A stretch of DNA of 64,000 bases from Vibrio maritimus (GTDB lineage: Bacteria > Pseudomonadota > Gammaproteobacteria > Enterobacterales > Vibrionaceae), in contig JYJJ01000079.1 in NCBI GenBank assembly GCA_003263775.1, forward strand, positions 186,001 to 250,000, read 5' to 3'. The number at the start of each line of letters is the position of its first letter. Positions within the stretch are counted from its first letter, which is position 1. The notes under the pieces were generated by a model, which saw nothing but the letters and a program-made list of their open reading frames with translations, was not told the origin of the DNA and did no database searches. Both the position numbers and the translations under genes were made by a program. Positions 18,633-28,760 of the stretch are shown piece after piece.

Positions 18633-19471
18633 ACGACATCCCAGTTTACAACAGCAAACTCAAATGGGTGATATTGGGCGCGGGCTTTGCGTTCCTTTAT
18701 CTACCGATTCTGATTCTGATCATCTACTCGTTTAACGAGAACCGCTTGGTAACGGTTTGGTCTGGATTTTCATTCAAATGGTATTTTGAGCTACTTGAAG
18801 ATGACTTATTAATGGGTGGTGTGAAGCTCAGCCTACTTATTGGTTTCCTTTCCGCGAGTGCTGCGGTGGTTCTTGGTATTATCGCCGCCTTTGTTCTTAA
18901 CCGATTCGGTAAGTTCAAAGGTGAGACGGGCTTTGCCTTTATGATCACTGCGCCTCTTGTTATGCCAGAAGTTATCACTGGTTTGTCACTATTGCTGCTG
19001 TTTATTGCGATGGGGCAGGTGTTCGACATCTTCAGTCAACGCGGCATGATGACTATTTGGATAGCACATGTAACCTTCTGTACTGCCTATGTGACTGTTG
19101 TTGTGAGTTCAAGGCTACAAGAGGTGGACCGTTCAATTGAAGAGGCAGCAATGGACTTAGGTGCTCCACCTTGGAAGGTGTTCTTCCAAATCACGTTACC
19201 TTCTATTGCGCCGGCGATTTTGGCTGGTTGGCTGCTGGCGTTTACCTTATCTTTGGATGATCTCGTGATTGCGAGCTTTGTATCAGGGCCAAGTGCAACA
19301 ACCTTACCTATGGTTGTGTTCTCCAGCGTCAGACTTGGGGTGAGCCCTAAGATCAATGCTTTGGCGACGCTCACGATACTAGCGGTTTCATGTGCCACAT
19401 TTATCGCGTGGTGGTTGATGGCAAAGGCAGAAAAGCGTAGGCTGCTAGAAATGAAGATGAGTCAGCAGTAA
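18629..19471 (+). CDS. potI: Polyamine ABC transporter permease (PotI type)
   Basis: A 280-residue permease, partner of PotH. Visible are the hydrophobic helices, YSFNENRLVTVWSGFSFKWY (a PotI/PotC hallmark), the EAA loop DRSIEEAAMDLGAPPWKVFF and FTLSLDDLVIASFVSGPSAT, where the charged DDL is conserved in this family. It completes the PotFGHI-type importer. It is followed 46 bases later by the PuuR-like regulator, probably in the same transcript. Confidence 0.93.
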   Translation: MNDIPVYNSKLKWVILGAGFAFLYLPILILIIYSFNENRLVTVWSGFSFKWYFELLEDDLLMGGVKLSLLIGFLSASAAVVLGIIAAFVLNRFGKFKGETGFAFMITAPLVMPEVITGLSLLLLFIAMGQVFDIFSQRGMMTIWIAHVTFCTAYVTVVVSSRLQEVDRSIEEAAMDLGAPPWKVFFQITLPSIAPAILAGWLLAFTLSLDDLVIASFVSGPSATTLPMVVFSSVRLGVSPKINALATLTILAVSCATFIAWWLMAKAEKRRLLEMKMSQQ

Positions 19472-19517
19472 AACGGAACTAACTTGCTGATAATAAACTC
19501 AATTTGGAGAGAGATTC

Positions 19518-20059
19518 ATGGATGTAGGGAAACAGCTAAAAACCATTCGCACAATGCGCGGACTATCGCAACGAGAACTGGCAAAACGCAGTGGTGTCAC
19601 CAACTCCATGATTTCTCAAATTGAGCAAAATTTAGTGAACCCCTCGGTGGGTTCATTAAAAAAAATCCTCGACGCTATTCCAATCTCAATGGGCGAGTTC
19701 TTTACGCTAGATGTGGAGCCGAAAGACGAAATCTTCTTCACAGCCGATCAAATGGCAGATTTAGGTGACGGCAAGATCAAGATGCTACTTGTCGGCGCCA
19801 AACGCGAGGGCAGAGATCTAGCCATCCTTCGAGAAATCTACCCCCAGGCTCCGACACCGGTACCGACTTCATGCAGCATGAAGGAGAGGAAGGCGGCGTC
19901 GTCATTCGCGGAGAAATCGAAATTACCGTGGGCAGTCAAATCCGTGTCCTCAAAGCCGGCGATTCCTACTACTTCGAAACCAGAAAGCCGCACCGTTTTC
20001 GTAATAGAGGTAAAGTTGAGTGTGAGTTGATAAGTGCGGCGACTCCACCGACGTTCTAA
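19518..20059 (+). CDS. puuR: PuuR-like XRE-cupin regulator of polyamine genes, copy 1 (frame broken once)
   Basis: An N-terminal XRE helix-turn-helix (MRGLSQRELAKRSGVTNSMI, then SQIEQNLVNPSVG) is joined to a C-terminal cupin domain (HEGEEGGVVIRGEIEITVGS; KAGDSYYFETRKPHRFRN). This is the domain order of PuuR, the putrescine-responsive repressor. The frame breaks in a run of five C at 19841-19845; six C would give REIYPPGSDTGTDFMQHEGE. The restored protein is about 180 residues. It ends the plus-strand polyamine cluster, so it probably controls it. A second, similar regulator lies at 28173-28721. Confidence 0.88.
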
Positions 20060-20115
20060 TCGCGTATAATGTCGTTCAGTGATTTAGCCCATTACCCACG
20101 AAAAAGGACATTCAC

Positions 20116-20504
20116 GTGACGGTACTCATTCTTTGTTTAATTTTCGCCTCATTTCTTCCCTACCTAGTCAAAATCCCATTGGCGATCGCGATGGCAAAAG
20201 AGGGTGGATACGATAACAGCCACCCAGAGAACAGCAGTCACGCTTGGAAGGCTTTGGTGCACGAGCGCTAGCATCACACCAGAATGCTTTTGAGTCTTTG
20301 TTGGTATTTGGGATAGCGATATTGCTTGCGATAGCAACAGAGACGACGACTGAAAACGTACAACTACTCGCAATCGTGCACATTGTGTTTCGAGTCATCT
20401 ATCACGCGCTCTACTTAATTGATAAGAGTACACTTCGCTCAATCTCATGGTTTATCGCGATTGCGTGTTCGTTTGCCATTATGGGGCAGTGTTTACCGAG
20501 CTAA
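20116..20504 (+). CDS. MAPEG-family membrane protein (frame broken once)
   Basis: GTG at 20116 with AAAAGGA 7 bases before it starts a small membrane protein. After restoring one C in the CCC run at 20223-20225 it reads SHPREQQSRLEGFGARALAS, then HQNAFESLLVFGIAILLAIA, for a total of 129 residues. The RAxxxHQNxFE motif and several hydrophobic helices are the hallmark of the MAPEG (microsomal glutathione transferase-like) family as found in many marine proteobacteria. The substrate is unknown. It follows the regulator by 56 bases but need not share its role. Confidence 0.8.
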
Positions 20505-20660
20505 ATAAAGTCAGTACTTCTTAACTGCGGATATACCAGAGTTTTACTTGGGAGGTGAGTACGCTGTACGGTCTTATCCGTTTAGCTGCTCTCGTAGGTA
20601 TGCAATAAAATGTAGTCAATGAACTACTTACTATGAGGTCTTTCGAATGAATTGAAACAT

Positions 20661-20688
20661 AAACCATCTTAAAAGATGGTTGTTTTTA
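20661..20688 (+). terminator. Rho-independent terminator
   Basis: AACCATCTT (20662-20670) and AAGATGGTT (20673-20681) with a tight loop, followed by GTTTTTAT. It lies 157 bases after the MAPEG gene and isolates the next gene pair from the polyamine cluster. Confidence 0.75.
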
Positions 20689-20741
20689 TAATCACTCCTA
20701 ACTGAGTTTTACGTGTAGGTTTTACTTAATTGGGAGAGGTA

Positions 20742-21077
20742 ATGTCTGTTCTAAAGTATTGCAATATCGATCAAATAACTGTTACGCCAAAAATGGAAGG
20801 TTACTTGGATAGGGTAAACAGTAAAGTAGACTTGGGGAATCTATTAGCCATATCAATTGCATCAAGTCAGTTCATTCAAATATTTTCAGGTAAGGTATCC
20901 GCAGGCAGGCAACTGGAAAAAATTTACAGCCATGATTGGGAAGTGTTTAGTAGCGTATTGCTTTCAACTCATTTTTTAACTAGGAATGAAGTAAACAAAA
21001 TTGCTGATGAAGCAAGGTTGTTTTCTTTTGGTGATGAAGCAAAATTTTGGGATTGCGTTTATGAAGCTACTCGTTAG
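20742..21077 (+). CDS. Hypothetical protein, first of an overlapping pair
   Basis: A 111-residue soluble protein of unknown family starting MSVLKYCNIDQITVTPKMEG. ATG 20742 is chosen because GGGAGAGG precedes it; a TTG four codons upstream is possible but has no spacing for a ribosome site. There is no signal peptide and no recognisable motif; the sequence is mixed helical, with a hydrophobic stretch LGNLLAISIASSQFIQIFSG. The region is richer in A+T than its neighbours. It overlaps the next gene by 17 bases, so the two are likely translated together. Confidence 0.6.
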   Translation: MSVLKYCNIDQITVTPKMEGYLDRVNSKVDLGNLLAISIASSQFIQIFSGKVSAGRQLEKIYSHDWEVFSSVLLSTHFLTRNEVNKIADEARLFSFGDEAKFWDCVYEATR

Positions 21078-21510
21078 TATGCTTGTTGCTCTTATCTCTT
21101 TCCACGCACAGGCAAATCTAGAAAGTGCTCTACAAGCATTGGATTCAAAAACAAAACAATGCACAGAGAAGCCCGAGGAAAAGCTGCGCCACATTGACGA
21201 CCCTTGGTTAATATCTAGAGATTCGACATCAAGAAAAGTGGCATTACTTTTGATAAAAGAGCGCTTAATGGAGCGGTGTGTGGAAACTGAAGAGAAGGAG
21301 CTTGTATATCGGCTTTATCTTAAAAGCCTCAGAGATGATGATATACAGCCACTGAAGGATTGGTTTGAGTTCAAACAAAGCGGATTGTTAACTGCACACG
21401 ATGACCTCATAGATGCAGAGTTTTTAGACAACGTAGACAGATTGAGCGAGTCTGATCTGTTTGGAGAGTCATTTGATGTCAAGGAAGCATTATCTGTCAT
21501 CAAAAATTAA
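21061..21510 (+). CDS. Hypothetical secreted protein, second of the pair
   Basis: A 149-residue protein with a clear signal peptide (MKLLVSMLVALISFHAQA before NLESALQALDSK), so it is exported. I chose ATG 21061 because the signal peptide begins there; the frame is open 20 codons upstream but without a signal-like start. The mature part is charged and helical with two cysteines (KQCTEKPE and MERCVETEE) that may form a disulfide. The family is unknown. Its start lies inside the end of the preceding gene. Confidence 0.6.
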   Translation: MKLLVSMLVALISFHAQANLESALQALDSKTKQCTEKPEEKLRHIDDPWLISRDSTSRKVALLLIKERLMERCVETEEKELVYRLYLKSLRDDDIQPLKDWFEFKQSGLLTAHDDLIDAEFLDNVDRLSESDLFGESFDVKEALSVIKN

Positions 21511-21584
21511 ATTTTTTGTACGCATGAAACCAAGTGTGTACTGGTTCGAGAACCACCCCGAAGGGTGGGTTAAGCAATAAAGCG

Positions 21585-21812
21585 TTAGTCATGCTTTCTC
21601 TTTAACGGCGACTCTTTTTCATGCTTGTAGCCCATAGTGCGAATATGCTCGCCATGAATGGTGTTCTTCATCAGCTCCCATAATGCGGCGAGAAAGCGTT
21701 TGTGCATTTCATGGTGACGGATATATTTGATGTGTATAAACAAGTAAATCATGACAAAAATGGTGACAGCGATGGTGACGCCATACGCTTCATAAACGCT
21801 GAGTAAAGTCAT
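21585..21812 (-). CDS. Small single-helix membrane protein
   Basis: A 75-residue protein with one N-terminal membrane segment (GVTIAVTIFVMIYLFIHIKY) followed by a basic, histidine-rich cytoplasmic tail (RHHEMHKRF; HEKESPLKRKHD). Its start overlaps the stop of the MATE gene by 4 bases, so it is likely translationally coupled to the pump and could be an accessory part. No family is recognised. Confidence 0.6.
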   Translation of the reverse strand: MTLLSVYEAYGVTIAVTIFVMIYLFIHIKYIRHHEMHKRFLAALWELMKNTIHGEHIRTMGYKHEKESPLKRKHD

Positions 21813-23211
21813 TTATTTTCCTCTTCTTTAATTAAATGATTCATCCATTTCTGGCTTTTGAATCGGTATAAACACGCGCCCCATTTGAATAGGGTCTCTA
21901 AGAAAAACATCGCAAAGACGACGGGTGGGGAAAAACCAAATACCAGTGCTCCAATAGCAGCTAAGGGGATCCCGAACAACCATTGAGTGCCGAGATCCTG
22001 ATAAAGACAGAATTTTACATCTCCCCCTGCTCGTAGCACCCCGACAACCATTAACGTCGGCAATGAGCGCAATAAAATGCCGAAACATAAGATCAGATAA
22101 AATTGCTCTGCCATTTGTCTTGCATCCTCAGAGAGGGCTGTGAACTGGTCGAGAATGGTTGATTGCAAAAACCAAAGAGCGATGGATACGCAGAGGGTCA
22201 CACCAATGGCAATAACCGTGAATCCTTTGGCCTGGGCGTAGGCAAGGTGAGGCCGGTTGGCTCCTAACTGGTTGCCAACGACAACTGCTGAAGCATTGGC
22301 TACCCCAGTGAGAAAGCTAAGTGAGAAGGCTTCAATAGGCGTAATTACCGATAAGGCTACCAGACCTAGTTCGCCGGTTTGTCCCATGATGGCGGTATAA
22401 GTAAACAAGCCTCCAGCCCACGCCAGAAAGTTTGCCGTAGTTGGGATAGACAGAGATAAAAATGGACGTATGTGTTTCAGTTGCAGTGCTTGCTTTAGTT
22501 CTGTGCGCCCGAAACCAAGTTGGTGATTTTTGACATGTAAGAAAAGGTAGATTGCCGTCACTTCGAGTAGTGAACTGAGCACGGTTGCGATTGCAGCCCC
22601 TTTTAACCCCAAGGATGGAAAACCAAGATGGCCGAAAATAAGAATCCAGTTAAACACGACATTTAGCATAATGCCTAGTCCACTGAACCATGTGCCGAGC
22701 GCCGCTTGATGCATTGAACGAAAACCGGCTGCGATGCTAGCGGAGAAGGCAACTGCAAATAAGCTCCAACCAGATATTTTCAGATATTGTTGACCTAGTG
22801 CGATGATCGGTTCCGAATTCGTCGACAAGCCTATGATTGTGTCGCCATAGAAATGAAACATACCTAGTGGCAATAATGCAGCGATGGACGAGATCACCCA
22901 AGTCAAAGCGGTGCTGCGAGTGACGCCTTTTAGGTCATTGGCACCGAAATATTGTGCCGTCAGCATGGCACCACCGGCAGTGACTCCCGCGAGAAAGATG
23001 GTTGCGACAAATAGTGCTCGGCTAGCAACCCCCATAGCTGCAATATTCTCTTCGGTTAACTGACCTATCATACAAGGTCAATTAAGCCCTTGCTAGAGAA
23101 TAAGATCGTCTGCAAGGTTACCGGAATCGCGACCGTCAAGATCGCTTTGAACAAGTCACCGCTAAACATCGGCGTGTTAGTTGCTGCGCATTTGGAAGAA
23201 AGAACCGTCAT
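21809..23211 (-). CDS. MATE-family multidrug/sodium antiporter (frame broken once)
   Basis: A membrane exporter with the repeated MATE pattern (FLAGVTAGGAMLTAQYFGAN; SFLTGVANASAVVVGNQLGA). The long frame begins at ATG 23071 and would lack the first helix. One base missing at 23071-23072 separates it from an upstream segment that starts at ATG 23211 and reads FKAILTVAIPVTLQTILFSS, then KGLIDLV, a typical MATE helix 1. The restored protein is about 467 residues, normal for the family. It is divergent from a LysR-type gene, which probably controls it. Substrates cannot be predicted. Confidence 0.85.
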
Positions 23212-23320
23212 CGTGGTCACAAAATTAGCATCAAAAATTAAGTGTATTATGGTTGGGAGGGTACAATCATCAAAACCACATATGTGGGGGATTTGCGTTC
23301 AATAGGTGAGGGGAAATGCA

Positions 23321-24210
23321 GTGCAGTCTTTAGACCAGGTGATTGCGTTTGTTTCTGTATATGAGAGCCAGTCGTACAGTGCAGCGGGTAGAGCATTAAG
23401 AAAAGACAGAACTACCGTTCGGGAACTGGTAAAAGCGTATGAAGACCAATTAGGTTTTGCGCTATTTATCATTGTTGGTAAAAAAGCCAACCCTACCGAG
23501 AGGGCAACTAAGCTCTATCCACAAGCAAAGTTAGTGCTACGTCAAAATCAAATACTACAAGAATTTGGCCAAGCTATGTTTTTGGAACCTAAAGTAGAAC
23601 TAACGGTGGGTTACGATAGTGACTTTCCTATTGAGTTCATTAGAGAATTGGAGTGCCGATGTCTTGAAACCTTCCCTCACATTCGCGTGCATTGGCTTGA
23701 AACAACGCGTGTCGACGGCTTGAATGCATTGTCTAATCATAAGTTAGATGTTGCTGTTTTACCTGCTAAGGGAAAGGTTACTCCAGAGTTCCCATTCACC
23801 TTTAAGCACCTTGGTCATATTAGCTATGCTCCATTTGCTCATCCAAAGAATGGATTGGTGGCCAAAGACAGTTTTTCTCTCGAAGATTCTCATTTTGAAG
23901 TGCAATATCTATTAGAAAATCACCTACGTGGAGAGGGGATTATTCAGGCTTATCACACCATGTTAGGGTAGTCAGTAATCATGCTCTTTTGGTCGACTTA
24001 TTAGTAAATGGTGGCTGGGCGCTACTTCCCCTTCATATTGGTCATCACTATGTACGCTTGAACAAAGTACAAAAGCTAAAGGCGAATGTTTTAGCTCGCG
24101 ACATCAAAATACCTTACAGTCTTTTTTACCTCACAGGCGGAGAGAGTCAGCCAATAACACAGGCGCTGATTGATTGGTTTACGGAATTGTCTGTCACTTA
24201 TTTAAGTTAG
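23321..24210 (+). CDS. LysR-family transcriptional regulator (frame broken once)
   Basis: The N-terminal winged helix-turn-helix is visible (AFVSVYESQSYSAAGRALRK, then DRTTVRELVKAYEDQLGF), followed by a LysR effector domain (VELTVGYDSDFPIEFIRELE; LDVAVLPAKGKV). GTG 23321 is preferred since AGGGGAA lies 6 bases before it; another GTG 15 bases upstream is possible. One G is missing in the GGG at 23966-23968; with four G the sequence reads TMLGVVSNHALLVDLLVNGG. The repaired length is about 296 residues. It is divergent from the MATE gene. Confidence 0.82.
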
Positions 24211-24445
24211 AGACACCAGCAAAGTTTCTTGTCCTCCCTGTTATGGGCGAAATCATATCTCAACTTCAATTAGTGATCTCTCTGTGTCGCAGTGATCAGC
24301 TCATAAGGACATTTATAGCCGATAAACCGTCCAGGGCTTCAATTCCTTAATCTAGATTAATATCTTCCGCCTACATTCCCTGTACTATCCCGCCTCGCTG
24401 CATTTTTCCGGCATTCAGCTTAACGATACTTTGAGGGGATTGGAC

Positions 24446-25558
24446 TTGAGTCACTTGTTCACAGAAAGCCGCATTGACAACTTGACACTGAAGAACCGCT
24501 TTGTGAGAAGCGCGACGTGGGAAAACATGGCTACTGAAGATGGTCATATGACAGATAAGTTGTATGCCATTTATGAAGAGCTTGCCTTAGGCGAGATAGG
24601 TCTGATTGTTACTGGTTATGCCAACATTGTCGAAGAAGAAAAACCCAACGCTGGCATGATGGGTATGTATAACGACTCGTTTATCCCAGAATACCAAAAG
24701 CTAACAAATTTGGTTCACGACAACGACTCTAAAATCGTTATGCAGCTGGCTTATGGCGGCACCAAAACGACCTATAATGTTGGCGAACGTGTGATCTTTG
24801 CACCGAGTGATGTACCTGAGATCGGTACTAAAACACAAGGTACAGCGATGACCAAATCAGATATTGATTACATTGTTGCTGCGTTTGCGAAAGCGACATT
24901 AAGAGCCAAACAGTCAGGCTTTGACGGCGTAGAAATTCATGCTGCGCACACGTACCTCATCAACCAGTTTTTGAGCCCGTATTACAATCGTCGTGATGAT
25001 GAATATGGTGGTAGTTTAGAAAATCGCATGCGTTTCCTACTCGAGATATATCGCGAATGTCGCGATCTTGTGGGCAGCGAATTTCCGATTTTGGTTAAAT
25101 TGACCGCTACTGAGTTTTTTGAAGGTGGACTCACCTTTGAAGAAACCCGAAAAGTGTGCAAGAAACTCGAAGAAGTAGCGTAGATGCCATTTGTGATGTC
25201 TGGCAACATCCATGGTAAAGCTAATACGATGATAGGTGAAAAACATGATGGTTTTACTATCCAAGAAGAGGGCTACTTCCATGAGTATGGGCATGTCATT
25301 AGCCAAGATGTATCGATTCCCGTTATAACAGTTGGCGGTTTAACCGACATAGGTGCCATTGAAGCACTCGCTGACACTACCGATATCCAATACTTCGCAC
25401 TATCGCGTCCATTACTTTCTGAACCAAAGCTCATTAAGAGGTGGAAGGAGGGTGATCGAACGCCTGTTGAGTGTGAGCGTTGCTCTAAGTGTCGTACTAA
25501 GCGTGGAAACTTTTGTGTGGTGAACAAAGAAAGGAAAGCTCAACTGGCACAGCTGTAG
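24446..25558 (+). CDS. NADH:flavin oxidoreductase / Old Yellow Enzyme family protein (apparent stop from two indels)
   Basis: A TIM-barrel flavin enzyme with family motifs LTLKNRFVRSATWENMATED, GFDGVEIHAAHTYLINQFLS, YNRRDDEYGGSLENRMRFL and the C-terminal cysteine cluster CERCSKCRTKRGNFCV. An in-frame TAG at 25181-25183 seems to split it. If one G is added near 25178 and one T removed from TTT at 25190-25192, the segment reads EEVGVDAIVMSGN, the expected barrel strand. TTG 24446 is a tentative start, 7 bases after GAGGGG. The length, about 370 residues, fits the family. The substrate is unknown. Confidence 0.8.
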
Positions 25559-25651
25559 AGCCAGCCAAGTACTCCGCAGAAATGGTGGCTAGTACTAACC
25601 TAAGTTTTGTGTTTATCTTGAACATAGTTTCGATAAGACAAAAGGTTAGTT

Positions 25652-26152
25652 ATGGAAACCAAAGGCACTTTGAACTGTTTCTGCGGTAAAATGGGCGCAG
25701 GAAAAACAACCTTATCCAAATCGCTTGCCCGCACTCAAGGCGCGGTCTATCTATCCGAAGACGAATGGTTAGCGGCTCACTATCCTACGCAAATAGAGTC
25801 CTTTGAAGACTATATCTTTCATTCAAATCTCATTAAGCCATTTGCTAGAGAACATGTGATAAACCTGCTGAGTCTCGGGATCAACGTGGTCATGGACTTT
25901 CCGGCTAACACGGTAAGACAGCGTGCTTGGTTCATCGCTCTTTGCGAGGAAGTGGGTTGCAACCATCAGATACACTATTTAGACGTTACTGACGAGACGT
26001 GCTTAGCTCAAATAGCAAAGAGACGTGTTGAGCAACCAGAGCGAGCCCATTTCGATACTGAGGCTGTCTTTCATCATGTGACTCAGTACTTTGAGGCTCC
26101 CACCAATGAAGAACTGGGTATAAACATTGTCTATGCTAATGTGAAAGCGTGA
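25652..26152 (+). CDS. P-loop kinase-like ATPase
   Basis: A 166-residue protein with Walker A near the N-terminus (CFCGKMGAGKTTLSKSLART), a Walker B-like strand INVVMDFPAN and an arginine-rich lid (IAKRRVEQPERAHFD). This is the architecture of small AAA_33/zeta-toxin-like kinases that phosphorylate small molecules or nucleotides. It has its own ribosome site and precedes the GFA-like gene by 32 bases. No antitoxin-like partner is present, so I do not call it a toxin. The reaction is unknown. Confidence 0.75.
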   Translation: METKGTLNCFCGKMGAGKTTLSKSLARTQGAVYLSEDEWLAAHYPTQIESFEDYIFHSNLIKPFAREHVINLLSLGINVVMDFPANTVRQRAWFIALCEEVGCNHQIHYLDVTDETCLAQIAKRRVEQPERAHFDTEAVFHHVTQYFEAPTNEELGINIVYANVKA

Positions 26153-26184
26153 CTGCTTTGCTATTTAGGCGCTAAGGAGAAATT

Positions 26185-26582
26185 ATGGCAATTACTGGAG
26201 AGTGTTTCTGTGGCGAGGTTCGCTACAAGGTTAAAGGTAAGCTTCACGATGCACGATCTTGTCATTGTTCTCGTTGCCGAAAGGCATTTAGCGCCCAAGC
26301 GTCGGCCTATGCATTAGTTAATGACGAAGACTTCACTTGGTTGGTGGGCGATGCGTTGCTGACTACTTATCAGGGCAAAGACGGCTTTGGTTTGCAGTTT
26401 TGTAGTAAGTGCGGTTCAACATGGTAGGTGTCTATAAAGGTCAAGTGCATGGCGTGACATTAGGTTGTGTCAATGGCGATCCCGAAATCCAAATTGCACG
26501 CCACATCTATGTTGGTTCCAAAGCAACATGGGAAGTGATGCCTAGCGAAGGGTTGCAATATGACAAAGGGCAGCCTGACTAA
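26185..26582 (+). CDS. GFA-family (glutathione-dependent formaldehyde-activating-like) zinc protein (frame broken once)
   Basis: The N-terminal part has the CENP-V/GFA zinc pattern: GECFCGEVRYKV, SCHCSRCRKAFSA and LQFCSKCGST. The frame breaks near 26421; one added base makes CGST-LVGVYKGQVHGVTLGCVN, and the frame runs to TAA at 26580-26582, giving about 132 residues, normal for the family. AAGGAGA precedes the ATG. The actual substrate of most GFA-like proteins is unknown. Confidence 0.82.
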
Positions 26583-26660
26583 TTCGACTCGTCGAACAGG
26601 TGTCCGCACTGCGAACACCTCTCTGAGTTAGAGTTGTTACAAGATAGATAAATATCAACT

Positions 26661-28147
26661 CTAGTCCAATTCAATCCACGTTGACTTCACTTCCGTGTAT
26701 TTGTGCAGTGCATGAAGCGACTTATCTCTGCCATTGCCACTTTGCTTGTAACCACCAAATGGCATAGTCATATCACCACCGTCCCAGTTATTAACAAACA
26801 CGGTACCCGCACGCAGTGCTCGAGAGCAGCGAACCGCTGTAGAAATATCTGAAGTCCAGATTCCTGCCGCTAATCCGTAGTCACTGTCATTGGCGAGGAT
26901 GATCGCTTCTTCGATCGAGTCGAAGGTGGTAACACAAAGAACAGGACCAAAAATTTCCTCTTGGAAGATCCTCATATCCGATGTGACGTCAGTAAACACA
27001 GCAGGCTGAATAAAGTAGCCATCTGTTTGTGTCATAGCGGGTTGACCACCAAACGCGAGCGTCGCACCTTCATTTTTACCAATGTCAATGTAGCTAAGCA
27101 CGCGCTCGTACTGAGCGGCATCAACAATTGCTCCAACGCGGGTATCTTCTAGAAGCGGGTCATTAGGCTGCCACTTCTCCATGTATTTCAATAGCAGTGC
27201 GACAAACTCGTCTTTAATCGAAGAGTGAACAAGCAGACGAGAGCCCGCAGTACACACCTCGCCTTGGTTGTAGCAAATGGCGGACGCAGCGGTAGCGGCC
27301 GCTTTTTCTATGTCTTTGACATCGTAATGCACGATGTGGGGACTTTTACCGCCACATTCCATAAAGGCGCGTTTGAGATTGGATTCTCCAGCAAAGGAGA
27401 GCAGTTTTTTTCCGACAGCGGTGGAGCCAGTAAAGGTTATACAATCAACATCGTTATGAAGGGCTAACGCTTGTCCCGCCTCATGCCCAAATCCTGGGAG
27501 TACTTGGAATACGCCTGCTGGGATCCCGGCCTGTTTGGCAAGATCGGCCAAAAGGATAGCGGTCAAAGGAGATTTTTCTGATGGTTTTACGATCACAGAG
27601 TTACCAGTGGCAAGTGCTGGACCAATTTTCCATGCAGCCATTACAGTTGGGAAGTTCCACGGTACTATCGCAGCCACCACACCAAGTGCTTCTCTGGTGA
27701 CCAGAGCGAGTGCGTCTTCTGTCACTGGAGCCACTTCATCGTACACCTTATCTATGGCTTCCGCGTTCCATTGAATGCAGCGTGCGGTTGCTGGGGCGTC
27801 ATAGCCATTGCATCCGATATAGGTTTGCCCATGTCGAGCGACTCGAGTAGCGCGAAGTCTTCTTTATGCTCATCGATCAGCTTGGCATAGTTGAGTAGAA
27901 TCGTTTTTCTCTCTGCAGGTGCTAAACCGCTCCATGCTCGACTCTCAAATGCTGTACGGGCTGCTTCAACCGCGATATCAACGTCTTGTTGAGTACACCG
28001 AGCCACATGAGCGAGTGAGTGTCCTGTTGCAGGGTTAATGATCTCAAATGTTTCGCCGGAAGCCGAATTGACAAATTCACCATTGATGAATGCCTGAGTT
28101 CGAAAACTCAATGCCTCTGCCTTGTCATGCCATGTCATGTTGTCCAT
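26661..28147 (-). CDS. puuC: Gamma-glutamyl-aminobutyraldehyde/aminoaldehyde dehydrogenase PuuC-like (frame broken once)
   Basis: An NAD(P)-dependent aldehyde dehydrogenase with the catalytic Glu motif FMECGGKSPHIVHYD and the Cys motif CYNQGEVCTAGSRLLV. One base is missing near 27803; the repair reads SDAMA-YDAPATARCIQWNAEA, then IDKVYDEVAPVTEDA, giving about 495 residues like PuuC. PuuC oxidises gamma-glutamyl-aminobutyraldehyde (and 3-aminopropanal) in the polyamine route. It is in one unit with the PuuR-like gene 25 bases upstream and divergent from the omega-aminotransferase/MmsA genes, which supports the role. Confidence 0.88.
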
Positions 28148-28172
28148 AAATATCCTTCCTTAATTCCTTTCG

Positions 28173-28721
28173 TTAGAAGCTTGCCGGTGAGTTTGCACTG
28201 ATAATGACGCAATCCACATCAGTGGTGTTTCTAAATCGGTGAGGGCGCTCGCTATCAAAATAGTAGCTGTCGCCTTCGATTAAACGGGTGACTTGTTCTT
28301 CAACGGTGAGCTCAAGCTCGCCTTGCACGATAACACCACACTCTTGTCCTTCGTGACTGAGCATCTCTTGACCAGTATCGGCACCGGGAGAGAGAGTTTC
28401 TCTTAACATGCCGATGTGGCGATCTTCGTGATAATGGCCAATTTGGCGATAGCTGATTTTACCGCGACCAATTTCTGGTTGTTCAGCACGTCGGGTGAAG
28501 AACTGCTCTGGTTGTGGCTCATCGACGGCAAAAAACTCTGCCATAGAAGAGGGGATCTTGCTGAGCAATTTACTCAGAGAAGCGACAGACGGGCTAACCG
28601 CGTTACTTTCTATCTGTGAAATAAACCCATTGGTAACGCCTGCCCGTTTTGCGAGCTCTCTTTGTGAGAGTCCCGCACGTTCTCGTAGCGCTTTGAATCT
28701 TGGTCCAATCTCCATTTCCAT
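28173..28721 (-). CDS. PuuR-like XRE-cupin regulator, copy 2
   Basis: A 182-residue XRE-cupin regulator, intact. The helix-turn-helix reads RERAGLSQRELAKRAGVTNG, then FISQIESNAVSPSVASL. The cupin part reads SHEGQECGVIVQGELELTVE, then LIEGDSYYFDSERPHRFRN. The start is placed at ATG 28721 (MEMEIGPRFKAL) since AGGGAG lies upstream; the frame is open 16 codons further but the residues there are not conserved-looking. It is divergent from the aminotransferase operon, across four GTTTAGT-type motifs that are probable operators, and precedes puuC. Confidence 0.9.
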   Translation of the reverse strand: MEMEIGPRFKALRERAGLSQRELAKRAGVTNGFISQIESNAVSPSVASLSKLLSKIPSSMAEFFAVDEPQPEQFFTRRAEQPEIGRGKISYRQIGHYHEDRHIGMLRETLSPGADTGQEMLSHEGQECGVIVQGELELTVEEQVTRLIEGDSYYFDSERPHRFRNTTDVDCVIISANSPASF

Positions 28722-28760
28722 GAAATGAATGCTCCCTAGATGACTCGTAGTGATTAGTAA

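Noticed and set aside
23090..23305. Plus-strand small gene upstream of the LysR gene
   Set aside because: It is the reverse of the first helix of the MATE protein on the minus strand, which fits the family after a one-base repair.
25652..26152. Zeta-type toxin
   Set aside because: The P-loop fold is similar, but there is no antitoxin gene beside it and no toxin-specific motif is evident. A kinase-like name is safer.
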